Below, piece after piece: positions 36,675-45,865 of a stretch of 64,000 nucleotides of DNA. Origin of the DNA: Shinella lacus (GTDB taxonomy: Bacteria > Pseudomonadota > Alphaproteobacteria > Rhizobiales > Rhizobiaceae); contig NZ_WHSB02000003.1 of assembly GCF_010994755.1 (NCBI RefSeq), forward strand, positions 310,001 through 374,000. The letters are read 5' to 3'. The notes under the pieces were generated by a model that was given only the letters and a program-made list of their open reading frames with translations, was not told where the DNA came from and did no database searches. Numbering within the stretch: the stretch's first letter is position 1; each line of letters opens with the position of its first letter. The position numbers and the translations under genes are program-made.

Positions 36675-38360
36675 ATGAAAACCGAGAACAAGGCCCGCAG
36701 CGGCGGCCAGGTGCTGGTCGACGCCTTGAGAATCCATGGCGTCGAGCGGGTGTTCGGCGTGCCGGGCGAGAGTTATCTGGCGGTGCTGGATGCCTTCCAT
36801 GATGCGGAAAAGACGATCGAATTCGTGATCTGCCGGCAGGAAGGCGGGGCGGCCTATATGGCGGAGGCCTATGGCAAGCTGACGGGCAAGCCCGGCATCT
36901 GCTTCGTCACCCGCGGGCCGGGCGCCACCAATGCCTCGGTCGGCGTGCACACGGCTTTCCAGGATTCGACGCCGATGATCCTGTTCATCGGCCAGGTGGC
37001 GCGCGACCAGATGGAACGCGAGGCCTTCCAAGAGATCGACTATCGCCGCATGTTCGGCCAGATGGCGAAATGGGTGGTGGAGATCGAGGATGCGGCGCGC
37101 ATTCCGGAACTGATCAGCCAGGCCTTCCACCGCGCCGTCAACGGCCGGCCGGGACCGGTGGTGGTGGCGCTGCCGGAGGATATGCTGACCGACCTTGTGG
37201 TCGTTGCCGATACACCGGCTTTCAAGCGGGTGGAAGTCTATGCCGGAGAGCCGCAGCTCGACGAACTGACCACGCTGCTGGCGAAGGCCGAACGTCCAAT
37301 GGTCGTCGCCGGTGGGGGTGGCTGGACGCAGCAGGCCGTTGCCGATCTCAAGGCCTTTTCGGAAGCCTTCTCGCTCCCGGTCGCCGCCTCGTTCCGCTGC
37401 CAGGACCTCTTCGACAACACGCATCCGAACTATGCGGGCGACCTCGGCCTTGCCGCCGGGCCGAAGCTGATCCAGCACGTCAAGGATTGCGACCTGCTGA
37501 TTTCCATCGGTGCCCGGCTCGGCGAGATGACCACGGGGTCCTATACGCTGATCGATATTCCAGTGCCGAAGCAGACGCTCGTTCACATCCACCCCGGTGC
37601 CGAAGAACTCGGCCGCGTCTATTACGCGACGTTGCCGATCAATGCGAGCGTCGCCGGCTTCCTGTCGCAAGCGACGAAGCTGAAGCCCGCCGCTACGCCG
37701 CGTTGGGTCGAATGGACGAAGGCGGCGCATGCCGACTATCTTGCAAACATCGATTACCCGCAGGTTCCCGGTCCCGTGCAGATGGGCGCGGTGATGGAAT
37801 GGTTGCGCGATCACCTGCCGGCCAATGCGATCCTGACGACGGGGGCGGGCAACTATTCCGCCTGGGCGCACCGCTTCTACCAGTACCGCACCTTCCGCAC
37901 CCAGCTCGGGCCGACCAACGGCTCGATGGGCTACGGCGTGCCGGCGGCGATCGCGGCAAAGATCACCGCGCCGGAGCGCGCGGTCGTCGCCTTCGCCGGC
38001 GATGGCTGCTTCCTGATGAACGGGCAGGAACTGGCCACCGCGATGCAGTATGATGCCCGCGTCATCTTCCTTGTCATCAACAACGGAATGTACGGCACGA
38101 TCCGCATGCACCAGGAACGAAACTATCCGGGCCGGGTTTCCGGCACACGGCTCACCAATCCGGATTTTGCCGATCTCGCCCGCTCCTACGGCCTGCACGG
38201 CGAGACGGTGGAGAACACGGAAGAGTTCGCCGATGCCTTCCGGCGTTCGGAGGCATCCGGCAAGCCGGCGCTGATCGATATCCGCATCGATCCGGAGGCG
38301 CTGACGCCGAAGATGAGCCTGTCGCAGATCCGCGAGCAGGCGCTTGCCGCGGGCCGGTGA
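36675..38360 (+). CDS. Thiamine diphosphate-dependent enzyme, acetolactate synthase-like
   Basis: The 561-residue protein has the three-domain ThDP layout. The N-terminal PYR domain holds the cofactor-activating Glu in ICRQEGGAAYMAEAYGKL and RGPGATNASVGVHTAFQD. The middle domain spans about 195-330. The C-terminal PP domain has the Mg/ThDP motif GDGCFLMNGQELATA with INNGMYGT. It is not clearly IlvB. In this context it could decarboxylate or ligate a 2-oxo acid produced by the aminotransferase or oxidase. It is the last gene of the hyuA operon and converges with gntR at a 6-base gap. Confidence 0.83.
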   Translation: MKTENKARSGGQVLVDALRIHGVERVFGVPGESYLAVLDAFHDAEKTIEFVICRQEGGAAYMAEAYGKLTGKPGICFVTRGPGATNASVGVHTAFQDSTPMILFIGQVARDQMEREAFQEIDYRRMFGQMAKWVVEIEDAARIPELISQAFHRAVNGRPGPVVVALPEDMLTDLVVVADTPAFKRVEVYAGEPQLDELTTLLAKAERPMVVAGGGGWTQQAVADLKAFSEAFSLPVAASFRCQDLFDNTHPNYAGDLGLAAGPKLIQHVKDCDLLISIGARLGEMTTGSYTLIDIPVPKQTLVHIHPGAEELGRVYYATLPINASVAGFLSQATKLKPAATPRWVEWTKAAHADYLANIDYPQVPGPVQMGAVMEWLRDHLPANAILTTGAGNYSAWAHRFYQYRTFRTQLGPTNGSMGYGVPAAIAAKITAPERAVVAFAGDGCFLMNGQELATAMQYDARVIFLVINNGMYGTIRMHQERNYPGRVSGTRLTNPDFADLARSYGLHGETVENTEEFADAFRRSEASGKPALIDIRIDPEALTPKMSLSQIREQALAAGR

Positions 38361-38366
38361 CGATGC

Positions 38367-39098
38367 TCAGTCGTCCGCTTCGCTGCCGGCCGGTTCGTCG
38401 AGCATCAGCCGGTAGCGGCTGAGGCTTTCCTCCAGATGCGCGGCCAGCGCCTGCTTGGCCGCCTTCGGATCGCCCTGGGTGATCGCCGCGAGGATGGCGG
38501 CGTGCTCCTTGTTGATCTTCTTCAGATAGGCATTGTAGGAGCGGCCGGACTGGCGGTGTTTCAGCACGAGGTCGAAATTGATCTCGCCCATCACCGCGAC
38601 GAGGAAGCGCGGGAAATGCGGGTTGCGCGTCGCCTTGGCGATGGCGAGGTGGAATTCGAAGTCGGCGCGCGCCTCGATTTCCGCATCGCTCGTGTCGAGG
38701 TTCTCGATATAATCGAAGGCGCGGGCGATTTCGGCGAGTGCTTCGGGCGTGCGGCGCTGGGCGGCAAGCGCCACGGACTGCATTTCCACGCCGAGCCGGA
38801 GTTCGAGGATCTGCATCGCCGAGCGGATGTCGTCGATGCGGCTGATCTCGAAATTCAGCGTCTTGGCGTCCTTCTCCGTGACATAGACGCCCGCACCCTG
38901 GCGGGCCATGACGCGGCCTGCCACCTTGAGCGAGGTCAGCGCCTCGCGGATGACGGTGCGCGAGACGCCGAACTCCTCGCACAACTGCGCGCTTGACGGG
39001 ATCTTCTCACCGGGCGCATAAAGTCCGGAGTCCATGCGCTCGGCCAGTTTGGCGACGACGATTTCCGCGAGATTGCCGCGCTGCGTGATGATCGACAT
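38367..39098 (-). CDS. GntR/FadR-type transcriptional regulator with FCD domain
   Basis: The 243-residue protein has the winged helix AEIVVAKLAERMDSGLYAPG followed by QLCEEFGVSRTVIREALTSL, then an FCD effector domain with metal-site residues (FDYIENLD, FEFHLAIAKA). ATG 39098 follows GGCGGGATCGCC; ATG 39134 is less likely. It sits between the hyuA operon and the divergent dehydrogenase/SDR units. A 23-base site nearly identical to that at the hyuA promoter lies 26-48 bases upstream of its own start, so it is the likely regulator of the whole locus, including itself. Confidence 0.87.
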   Translation of the reverse strand: MSIITQRGNLAEIVVAKLAERMDSGLYAPGEKIPSSAQLCEEFGVSRTVIREALTSLKVAGRVMARQGAGVYVTEKDAKTLNFEISRIDDIRSAMQILELRLGVEMQSVALAAQRRTPEALAEIARAFDYIENLDTSDAEIEARADFEFHLAIAKATRNPHFPRFLVAVMGEINFDLVLKHRQSGRSYNAYLKKINKEHAAILAAITQGDPKAAKQALAAHLEESLSRYRLMLDEPAGSEADD

Positions 39099-39123
39099 GG
39101 CGATCCCGCCTTTGTTGAAGTTT

Positions 39124-39146
39124 GCATTTATCACATATCATACATG
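39124..39146 (-). promoter_or_regulatory. GntR-type operator embedded in the 3' end of the dehydrogenase gene
   Basis: Read on the minus strand the segment gives CATGTATGATA, T, GTGATA, then AATGC, matching 29552-29574 at 20 of 23 positions. It covers the last four codons and the stop of the FAD/Fe-S dehydrogenase gene and lies just upstream of gntR. This arrangement suggests autoregulation. Confidence 0.6.
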
Positions 39147-42100
39147 GCGTCGTCCTTGAGGGGAAGCGCCGCGTCATCTTCAAGTCTTGCGCGAAGGATT
39201 TGTAGAGGATGCGGGATCTGCCGCTCGTCCATCAGCTTTGCCTGCGAGCGGCAGGAATAGCCGGTCGCCATCATCACGTCATCCGCCCCGGTGGCCGCAA
39301 GCGCCGGCTGCCAGCTCATGGCATAGAGCCGTTGGGAAATCTCCCGGTTGCGCACCTCATGGCCAAAAGTGCCGGCCATGCCGCAGCAGCCGGTGTCGGC
39401 GGCGACCACGTCGATGCCGAGTTTTGCGAAGACGGCGATCCATTGGCCGACGGCGGCGGGCGCGGTGCTACGCTCGGTACAATGCGCCATGAGACGATGG
39501 CGCGGCTGGTTGCCGGGGAGGGTGGGCAGGCGATCGGTGAGGGTCACAAGCCATTCCTGCGGAAGGAGCACACGCGCTCGCATGGCGGCCGCGCCGGCAT
39601 ATTCGCTGCGGAAGGCGAGCGTCATCGAGGGGTCGAGGCCGACGAGGGGGATGCCTGTTTCGGCAAGCCGGTCGAGCTTCCGCGCGGTGCGTCGCGCCGT
39701 CCTGTGGAAGGCGCCGAGATAACCATGCACATGCAACGCCTTGCCGTTCAGCAGCGGTGGTGCGAGGAAGGGGTGCATCCCGAGGCGCCGTGCGACTGCC
39801 ACGGCATCCAGCAGCACCTGCCTGTCGAAATGTTCGGTGAAGGCGTCCGGCACGAAGATGACGGCGTCGGCGCGTTGCGCGGGGGTGAGCCGCGCGAGCG
39901 CCTGCGGTGTGGCGGTCGGCACGCGGCCGAGTTCCCGGCCCAGCGAAAGCGCGGGGAGGGTGGGAAGCGCGGTCAGGCCTGCGCGCCGCAGCAGCCCCTT
40001 GCCGAGGGACGAGCCGACGGCGAGGTTGTAGAGCGGGCGCGCCCGCGTCATCAGCGGCAACATCGTCTCGATGGTCGCGACGATCGGGTCCTTTACCGGC
40101 CGCAGATAACGTCCGTAATAGAGCTCGAAAAACTTGGCGCGGAAGGCCGGCACGCTGACCTTGACCGGACATTGCCCGGCGCAGGCCTTGCAGGCGAGGC
40201 AGGTGTCCATCGCCGCGCGCACTTCGTGGGAGAAGTCGCCGCGATTGGCGGGGTTGAGGCTGTTCCAGGCCCGCCGCGCAAGCCGCAGGACGACGCTCGT
40301 GCGGCGCTGCTGTTCGGCCTCGCGGCGCGGATCGATGCCTTTTTCGGAAAGCCGCCGCAGCCATTCGCGCATCAGCGAGGCGCGTCCCTTCGGCGAAAAC
40401 CGCCGGTCGCGCGTCGCCTTGTAGGAGGGACACATCAGGCTGTCGGCATCGAAGTCGAAACAGGCACCGTTGCCGTTGCAATAGGCGGCATTGTCGAAGG
40501 CGGCGCGGATATCGTTGCCGATGGCGCGGTCGAGCGTTCCGCGCAGGGGAACGGCGTCGATCTTCGGCAGGCTACCGCCCGCAGGCGCGACGATCTTGCC
40601 GGGATTCAGCTGGTTGAGCGGATCGAAGGCCTGCTTGATCTCCTGCAGGCGCGGATAGAGCGGTCCAAAGAAGGCCGGCACATATTCCGAGCGAACGCCT
40701 TTGCCATGTTCGCCCCACAGCACGCCGCCATATTTTTGCGTCAGCGCCACGACGGCATCGCTGATGCGCCGGACGAGGGCTGCATGATCGTCCCGGGTGA
40801 GATCGAGCGCCGGGCGCACGTGCAAGACCCCGGCATCCACATGGCCGAACATGCCGTAGGTAAGCCCCTCCGCGTCCAGCAGCGCGCGAAACTCCCGGAT
40901 GTAAGCGGCAAGATGGTCCGGCGGCACGGCGGTGTCCTCGACGAAGGGCACGGGCCGCGTCGGCCCCTCCACATTGCCGAGCAGCCCGACCGCTCGCTTG
41001 CGCATCGCCCAGATCGCCTCGATATCGGCCTTTTCGACGGTGATCGTGTAACCCTTGCGGCCGGCAAAGGCGGTTTTCGCAAGCGCGGCGGTGACGGCCG
41101 CAAGCTTTTCGGAAAGCTCTTCCGGCGTATCGGCCAGCACTTCGGCGATGTTGATGCCGTCCGCGTCGCCGGGAAAGAAGGCGGCGATGCGTGGCCAGAC
41201 GATATCGCCTCCGGCGAGCCGCAGCACCGTCTCGTCGATGGTCTCGACCGAGGCGACGTCGAGCGCAACAAGGGTGCGGGCGTCTTCGAGGGCGGCGTTG
41301 AAATCGTCGTAACGGATGTTGATGAGCGCCGCGCAGGGGGGAATGGGAAGCAGGTTGAGCTCCGCCTCCGCGATCATCGCCAGCGTGCCCTCGGAGCCGC
41401 AGAGAACCGCGTTGAGGTCGAAGCGGCCGTCCTCGCGCTGGAGATGGGCGAGGTCATAGCCCGTCATGAAGCGGTTGAGTTTCGGGAAGATCCGTTCGAT
41501 CAGCGCCTTGTCGTCACGGGCGATGCGGGCCAGCGTACGGTGGATATGGCCGATGCGGTCCTGCCGCGCCTGAAGCGCCCGCAACTCCTCCTCGCGCACC
41601 GGGCGGGAGAGGAAATCGCTGCCATCCGCCAGTACCACGCGAAGGCCCAGTACATGATTGCTGGTCTTGCCGTAGAGGCAGGAGCCCTGTCCGCAGGCGT
41701 CGGTGGAGACCATGCCGCCGATCGTCGCGCGGTTCGATGTTGACAATTCCGGCGCGAAGAACAGGCCGTGCGGCGCCAGCGCCTTGTTCAACTGGTCCTT
41801 GACGACGCCGGCCTCGACACGGGCGATGCGGCGAACCGGGTCGATCTCCAAAATCCTGTTCATGTGGTGCGAGCAGTCGACGATGATGCCTTCGCTCAGC
41901 GACTGGCCGTTCGTCCCGGTGCCACCGCCGCGGGGTGCAATCGTGACGCCGGAAAATTCCGGGCGGGCGAGGGCCTTGGCAATGCGCTTGAGATCGCCGA
42001 TGTTTTTGGGAAAGACGATGCCGGCCGGTTCCACCTGGTAGATGGAGTTGTCCGTGGAAAAGACGAGCCGATCCGCAGGCCCCGTGCCGATATCGCCCTC

Positions 42101-42181
42101 GAAGCCGTGGGTTGCGAGATGGCGAAGGAAATTGTCGCTTGGCGAGGCGATGCGCCGGTCGGCATCGAGGCGGGGAATCAT
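39131..42181 (-). CDS. FAD-linked oxidase / Fe-S oxidoreductase fusion (D-2-hydroxyacid dehydrogenase type)
   Basis: The 1016-residue fusion joins a GlcD-like FAD half to a GlpC-like iron-sulfur half. The FAD-binding PP-loop is GGTGTNGQSLSEG; the C-terminal FAD-oxidase domain follows to about residue 540. Next come CNGNGACFDFD and CLACKACAGQCPVK for 4Fe-4S clusters, and a CCG-type domain near ADTGCCGMAGTFGHEVRN. Such fusions oxidise D-lactate, D-2-hydroxyglutarate or related acids and pass electrons to the quinone pool. The start at 42181 (MIPRLDADRR) is preferred to ATG 42226, which lies in the regulatory site. It probably oxidises a 2-hydroxy acid intermediate of the locus. Confidence 0.85.
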   Translation of the reverse strand: MIPRLDADRRIASPSDNFLRHLATHGFEGDIGTGPADRLVFSTDNSIYQVEPAGIVFPKNIGDLKRIAKALARPEFSGVTIAPRGGGTGTNGQSLSEGIIVDCSHHMNRILEIDPVRRIARVEAGVVKDQLNKALAPHGLFFAPELSTSNRATIGGMVSTDACGQGSCLYGKTSNHVLGLRVVLADGSDFLSRPVREEELRALQARQDRIGHIHRTLARIARDDKALIERIFPKLNRFMTGYDLAHLQREDGRFDLNAVLCGSEGTLAMIAEAELNLLPIPPCAALINIRYDDFNAALEDARTLVALDVASVETIDETVLRLAGGDIVWPRIAAFFPGDADGINIAEVLADTPEELSEKLAAVTAALAKTAFAGRKGYTITVEKADIEAIWAMRKRAVGLLGNVEGPTRPVPFVEDTAVPPDHLAAYIREFRALLDAEGLTYGMFGHVDAGVLHVRPALDLTRDDHAALVRRISDAVVALTQKYGGVLWGEHGKGVRSEYVPAFFGPLYPRLQEIKQAFDPLNQLNPGKIVAPAGGSLPKIDAVPLRGTLDRAIGNDIRAAFDNAAYCNGNGACFDFDADSLMCPSYKATRDRRFSPKGRASLMREWLRRLSEKGIDPRREAEQQRRTSVVLRLARRAWNSLNPANRGDFSHEVRAAMDTCLACKACAGQCPVKVSVPAFRAKFFELYYGRYLRPVKDPIVATIETMLPLMTRARPLYNLAVGSSLGKGLLRRAGLTALPTLPALSLGRELGRVPTATPQALARLTPAQRADAVIFVPDAFTEHFDRQVLLDAVAVARRLGMHPFLAPPLLNGKALHVHGYLGAFHRTARRTARKLDRLAETGIPLVGLDPSMTLAFRSEYAGAAAMRARVLLPQEWLVTLTDRLPTLPGNQPRHRLMAHCTERSTAPAAVGQWIAVFAKLGIDVVAADTGCCGMAGTFGHEVRNREISQRLYAMSWQPALAATGADDVMMATGYSCRSQAKLMDERQIPHPLQILRARLEDDAALPLKDDAMYDM

Positions 42182-42219
42182 GGGCAAGGGTTCCGGAAGC
42201 GGCTTGCACTTCGTAAAAG

Positions 42220-42243
42220 TTAGCATATAAGTGATAACATACC
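42220..42243. promoter_or_regulatory. GntR-type site between the dehydrogenase and SDR genes
   Basis: ATAAGTGATA at 42227-42236 is identical to the 10-base core at the hyuA promoter, flanked here by CAT on the left and ACAT on the right. The divergent starts are 42181 and 42283, so one bound protein could control both. The match outside the core is weaker than for the other two sites. Confidence 0.5.
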
Positions 42244-42282
42244 AATATGGCCACGCAACTTGAAAATCGCGAGGAGTGAAAC

Positions 42283-43032
42283 GTGAAGAACCAGTCTGTT
42301 GTCATCGTCGGCGGCGCTTCGGGCCTCGGTCTCACGACGGCCAAGCTGATGATCGCGCATGGCGCGCAAAAGATCGGCCTGATCGACCGCAACGAGGCGC
42401 TGCTCGCCACTTCGGCGGCAGAACTCGAAGCTCTCGGCGCCGAGGTGGCGACGGCGGTGGCGGATATTTCCCGCGCGGAGACGGCGCATGCGGGCTTCGC
42501 TGCGGTTGCCGGCAAGCTCGGCCGCGTGCACGCCCTGGTCAACAGTGCGGCGATCTATCCGCGAAAGGCCATTCTCGACATTACCGACGAGGACTGGGAC
42601 CTGGAAAACGCCATTAACGTCAAGGGCACCTATCACATGATGGTCGCCGCCGTGCGCCACATGCGCCAGTTCGTCAATCCGCCGGAGGTGACCGGCCGCA
42701 TCGTCAACATCACCTCGGTCGATGCCTTCAAGGCCCATCCGCAGAACGCGCATTACGCCGCCACCAAGGCCGCCGTCGTCAGTCTTACGAAATCCTTCGC
42801 GCAGGAATGCGCCAAGGATCAGATCCTGGTGAATTCCGTGGCGCCCGCCGGCTTTGCCACGGACCGCGCCAAGGAACTCGGCTTCCTGCCGGAACTCGCG
42901 AAAGCCAGCGCGCTCGGCCGCGCGGCGGAACCGGTTGAAATGGCCGAATGGATCGTCATGATGGCCTCCAGCCGCAACACCTATGCGACCGGCGAGAATG
43001 TCGTGATCAGCGGAGGTTACATCTATGTCTGA
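42283..43032 (+). CDS. Short-chain dehydrogenase/reductase
   Basis: The 249-residue classical SDR has the NAD(P) loop VGGASGLGL, the NSAAIYPRK strand, Ser in ITSVDAF, and Tyr-x3-Lys in [16 protein letters not shown] start at 42283 is supported by a strong GAGGAG (42271-42276). It is divergent from the FAD/Fe-S dehydrogenase gene and overlaps the next SDR gene by 8 bases. Together they may interconvert a hydroxy and oxo intermediate. Confidence 0.87.
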   Translation: MKNQSVVIVGGASGLGLTTAKLMIAHGAQKIGLIDRNEALLATSAAELEALGAEVATAVADISRAETAHAGFAAVAGKLGRVHALVNSAAIYPRKAILDITDEDWDLENAINVKGTYHMMVAAVRHMRQFVNPPEVTGRIVNITSVDAFKAHPQNAHYAATKAAVVSLTKSFAQECAKDQILVNSVAPAGFATDRAKELGFLPELAKASALGRAAEPVEMAEWIVMMASSRNTYATGENVVISGGYIYV

Positions 43033-43768
43033 CGCCTATCGCCTCGCTGTCGTCACGGGCGCGACCAGCGGCATCGGCAAGGCGATCGTGCCCATGCTGC
43101 GCCGGCGCGGGCTGGCGGTCCATGCCGTCGGCCGCAACGAGGCGGTGCTGGCCGAGCTCGCCGAAAACTGCGGCGCCGTGCCCGTGGTGGCGGATGTGCG
43201 CGACACGGCGCGCATCGCAGACGCGCTGGCCGGCGTCGAGGTCGATATTCTCGTCAACAATGCCGGCATCCTGTCGACCCGGGCGGCCTTCCAGGACATC
43301 GATCCCGCAGAAATCGACGCGATGATCGACGTCAACCTCAAGGCGCCGATGCATCTGACACGCGCCTTCCTGCCCGGCATGGTCGCCCGCAAGCGCGGCC
43401 ATCTCATCTATATCGGCTCCAGCGGCGGGCAGGCGCCCTATCCGGGCATGGGCGCCTACGGTCCATCGAAGGCCGGCCTCAGCCTGTTTTGCGACAATCT
43501 GCGCTGCGACCTGCTCGGCACCTCCGTGCGGGTCAGCGAGATCGTGCCGGGCCGCGTCCAGACGGCGCTCTACCGCACCTCCATCCCCGGCAACCAAGCT
43601 GCCGCCGTGCTCTATGACGGCTATCGGCCGATCCAGCCGGAAAACATCGCGCAGGTCGTCAACGACGTGATTGCGCTGCCGGTCCATGTCGACGTCGCCC
43701 GTGTCGAGGTTTTCCCGACCGACCAGGCGACCGGCGGCGGGACGATGGTGAAGTTCGAGGCGCCGTAG
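43025..43768 (+). CDS. Short-chain dehydrogenase/reductase
   Basis: The 247-residue classical SDR has [25 protein letters not shown], Ser in [11 protein letters not shown], and the catalytic YGPSKAG. It overlaps the preceding SDR gene and is only distantly similar to it, so they probably catalyse different steps rather than being a recent duplication. Confidence 0.87.
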   Translation: MSDAYRLAVVTGATSGIGKAIVPMLRRRGLAVHAVGRNEAVLAELAENCGAVPVVADVRDTARIADALAGVEVDILVNNAGILSTRAAFQDIDPAEIDAMIDVNLKAPMHLTRAFLPGMVARKRGHLIYIGSSGGQAPYPGMGAYGPSKAGLSLFCDNLRCDLLGTSVRVSEIVPGRVQTALYRTSIPGNQAAAVLYDGYRPIQPENIAQVVNDVIALPVHVDVARVEVFPTDQATGGGTMVKFEAP

Positions 43769-43778
43769 GAGAAACACG

Positions 43779-43979
43779 ATGGCGGGGGATGGCGACAAGG
43801 AAAAAGAAAAGACGGAGGAGGCGCCCGATCTCGTCCGGCACTATCGCCCTGTCGCGATCCGCTCCGTGCTCGCCGCCCACGCCATGATCCCGCGAACGCC
43901 CGTGCCCACCGTCTCGGAGCCGTCGTCGGATATGGGCTTTGCCCTGCCGACGGGCTTTCATTCCGTTCCAGAGGATTGA
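43779..43979 (+). CDS. Small hypothetical protein, 66 residues
   Basis: ATG 43779 follows AGGAGA (43767-43772) at good spacing, overlapping the SDR stop region. The protein is polar, with an acidic/basic N-terminus (GDKEKEKTEEAPDL) and a Pro-rich middle, and no hydrophobic segment. The function is not recognised. It may be co-transcribed with the SDR pair. The ribosome site is the main support. Confidence 0.5.
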   Translation: MAGDGDKEKEKTEEAPDLVRHYRPVAIRSVLAAHAMIPRTPVPTVSEPSSDMGFALPTGFHSVPED

Positions 43980-44044
43980 GCCTCCCGGCTTGATTTCGCC
44001 GCGCGCATGGCGCATCTGGCATGCGACCTCAACGCGGTGGCGGT

Positions 44045-44647
44045 ATGAAAGCAAGCGGACTGAACGTACTGGTCATCGACGAGAACCGGATTCGCGCCGC
44101 CATCATCGAGGAGGGCCTGCGCGATTCGGGCTATGACCAGGTCACCGTCATCGACGTGATGCACGGGCTCGCCCGGCGCATCGCCGATCTCAACCCGGAC
44201 GTGATCGTCATCGATCTCGAAAACCCCAACCGCGACATGCTGGAGAGCATCTTCCAGCTTTCCCGCGCGGTGAAGCGTCCCATCGCCATGTTCGTCGACA
44301 AGTCGGACGAGGCCTCTATAGAGGCCGCGGTGGAGGCGGGCGTCTCCGCCTATATCGTCGACGGGCTGAAGCAGGAGCGCGTGCGGCCGATCCTGAAAAT
44401 GGCGATCAGCCGCTTCAACGCCTTCTCTCGCCTCAGCCGGGAGTTGGAGGAGACGCGCGGCGAGCTGGAGAACCGCAAGGCGATCGACCGCGCCAAGGGG
44501 CTGTTGATGCGCTCACGCGGGCTTTCGGAAGAGGAGGCCTATGCGCTGCTGCGCCGCACGGCGATGAACCAGAACCGCAAGATCGTCGAGATCGCCCAAA
44601 GCCTCATCACGGCGGCCAGCCTGCTCGATCCGGGAGCCAAGGAATGA
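44045..44647 (+). CDS. nasT: NasT-type response regulator with ANTAR RNA-binding domain
   Basis: The 200-residue protein has an N-terminal receiver-like domain (VLVIDENRIRAAIIEEGLRD, with Asp in VIVIDLENPN) and a C-terminal ANTAR domain (AIDRAKGLLMRSRGLSEEEA, then YALLRRTAMNQNRKI). ANTAR proteins bind paired hairpins in leader RNA and prevent termination. Its partner NasS is encoded next by ATGA overlap, and a matching two-hairpin leader with terminator lies at 46025-46119 before the nitrate genes. In known NasTS systems, NasS holds NasT inactive until nitrate or nitrite binds NasS. Confidence 0.92.
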   Translation: MKASGLNVLVIDENRIRAAIIEEGLRDSGYDQVTVIDVMHGLARRIADLNPDVIVIDLENPNRDMLESIFQLSRAVKRPIAMFVDKSDEASIEAAVEAGVSAYIVDGLKQERVRPILKMAISRFNAFSRLSRELEETRGELENRKAIDRAKGLLMRSRGLSEEEAYALLRRTAMNQNRKIVEIAQSLITAASLLDPGAKE

Positions 44648-45855
44648 CCACGCGCCACGCCATCACCGCCGGTTTCGTGCCGCTGCTCGACAGTGCGCTC
44701 CTCGTCGTCGCCCGGGAAAAGGGTTTTGCCGAGGTGCAGTCGATCGACCTTACGCTCGTGCGCGAACGCTCCTGGGCGAGCATTCGCGACCGCCTTGCCG
44801 TTCGCCAGTTCGATGTCGCGCATATCCTCGGCCCCATGCCGATCGCCTGCAATCTCGGCCTCAGTGCGCCGGCACCCGAGATGGTCGTGCCGATGGCGCT
44901 GGGTCTCGGCGGCAATGCCGTCACCGTCTCGGCGGCGCTGTGGCAGGCGATGGCGGGCGAGGGTGCGACGGCCGATCTCGATGCCCGTGCTAGTGGCGCT
45001 GCGCTCCGCAAGGTCATCGACGGGCGGAAAGGCGAGCCGCTGCGCTTCGGCGTCGTGCATCCCTATTCAGGGCATAATTACGAGCTGCGCTACTGGCTGG
45101 CGGCCAGCGGCATCGATCCGGACCGCGACATCGAGATCGTTGTGCTGCCGCCGCCGGACATGGGCGATGCGCTCGCCGAAGGCGCGATCGACGGCTATTG
45201 CGCCGGCGAGCCCTGGAACACGTTCGGCGTCATGAAACGCGGTGGGCATCTCGCCACCGTCAAGGCCGCGATCTGGCGGTCGAGCCCGGAAAAGGTGCTG
45301 GGCGTCAATGCCCGCTGGGGCGAAGGCCACCCGGAGGCGTTGGCGGCCCTGCTCGTGGCGCTCTACGAAGCGTCGCTATGGTGTGCCAGGCCGGAAAACC
45401 GCGAGGAACTGGCGCAGCTTCTGGCAAAACCCGCCTATGTCGGGCGAGATGCCGCGCTGCTGCTGCCGGCGCTGAGCGGGGAGCTTCCGGTCGGCCGCGG
45501 TGCGGTGCAAAACGTCAGGGACTTTTTCGTGCCCAATGCCAAGGCGGCGACCTTCCCGTGGAAAAGCCATGCGCTGTGGTTCTACACCCAGATGGTCCGC
45601 TGGGGGCAGGTCGCGCACACCGCCGAACGCCAGAAGATTGCCGCGGAAACCTATCGGCCGGATCTCTATCGCGCCGCGCTGAAGGGGCTCGGCATCGCCA
45701 TGCCGTCGGCCAGTTCCAAGGTCGAGGGTGCCCTGACCGTGGAGACGCCGGTCGGCTCGTCCGGGGCGCTGACGCTCGGGCCGGACGGCTTCTTCGATGG
45801 CGGGCGTTTCGATCCGGATGCCGTGGATGCCTATATCGCGGCGCAAATGCGATAG
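44644..45855 (+). CDS. nasS: NasS nitrate/nitrite sensor (NrtA-like, cytoplasmic)
   Basis: The 403-residue protein is similar to the nitrate-binding proteins NrtA/CmpA (TAGFVPLLDSALLVVAREKG, then HPYSGHNYELRYWLAASGI and CAGEPWNTFGVM) but starts directly with the mature fold and has no signal peptide. This is the NasS arrangement: a cytosolic sensor that binds nitrate or nitrite and releases NasT. It overlaps nasT by four bases. It should not be annotated as a transporter component. Confidence 0.9.
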   Translation: MTTRHAITAGFVPLLDSALLVVAREKGFAEVQSIDLTLVRERSWASIRDRLAVRQFDVAHILGPMPIACNLGLSAPAPEMVVPMALGLGGNAVTVSAALWQAMAGEGATADLDARASGAALRKVIDGRKGEPLRFGVVHPYSGHNYELRYWLAASGIDPDRDIEIVVLPPPDMGDALAEGAIDGYCAGEPWNTFGVMKRGGHLATVKAAIWRSSPEKVLGVNARWGEGHPEALAALLVALYEASLWCARPENREELAQLLAKPAYVGRDAALLLPALSGELPVGRGAVQNVRDFFVPNAKAATFPWKSHALWFYTQMVRWGQVAHTAERQKIAAETYRPDLYRAALKGLGIAMPSASSKVEGALTVETPVGSSGALTLGPDGFFDGGRFDPDAVDAYIAAQMR

Positions 45856-45865
45856 CGCTTATTTT

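Noticed and set aside
39209-41743. An 844-codon plus-strand open frame opposite the FAD/Fe-S dehydrogenase
   Set aside because: Shadow frame without motifs or a ribosome site.
44644-45855. nasS as a nitrate ABC transporter binding protein
   Set aside because: No signal peptide and coupled to nasT, so it is the cytosolic sensor.
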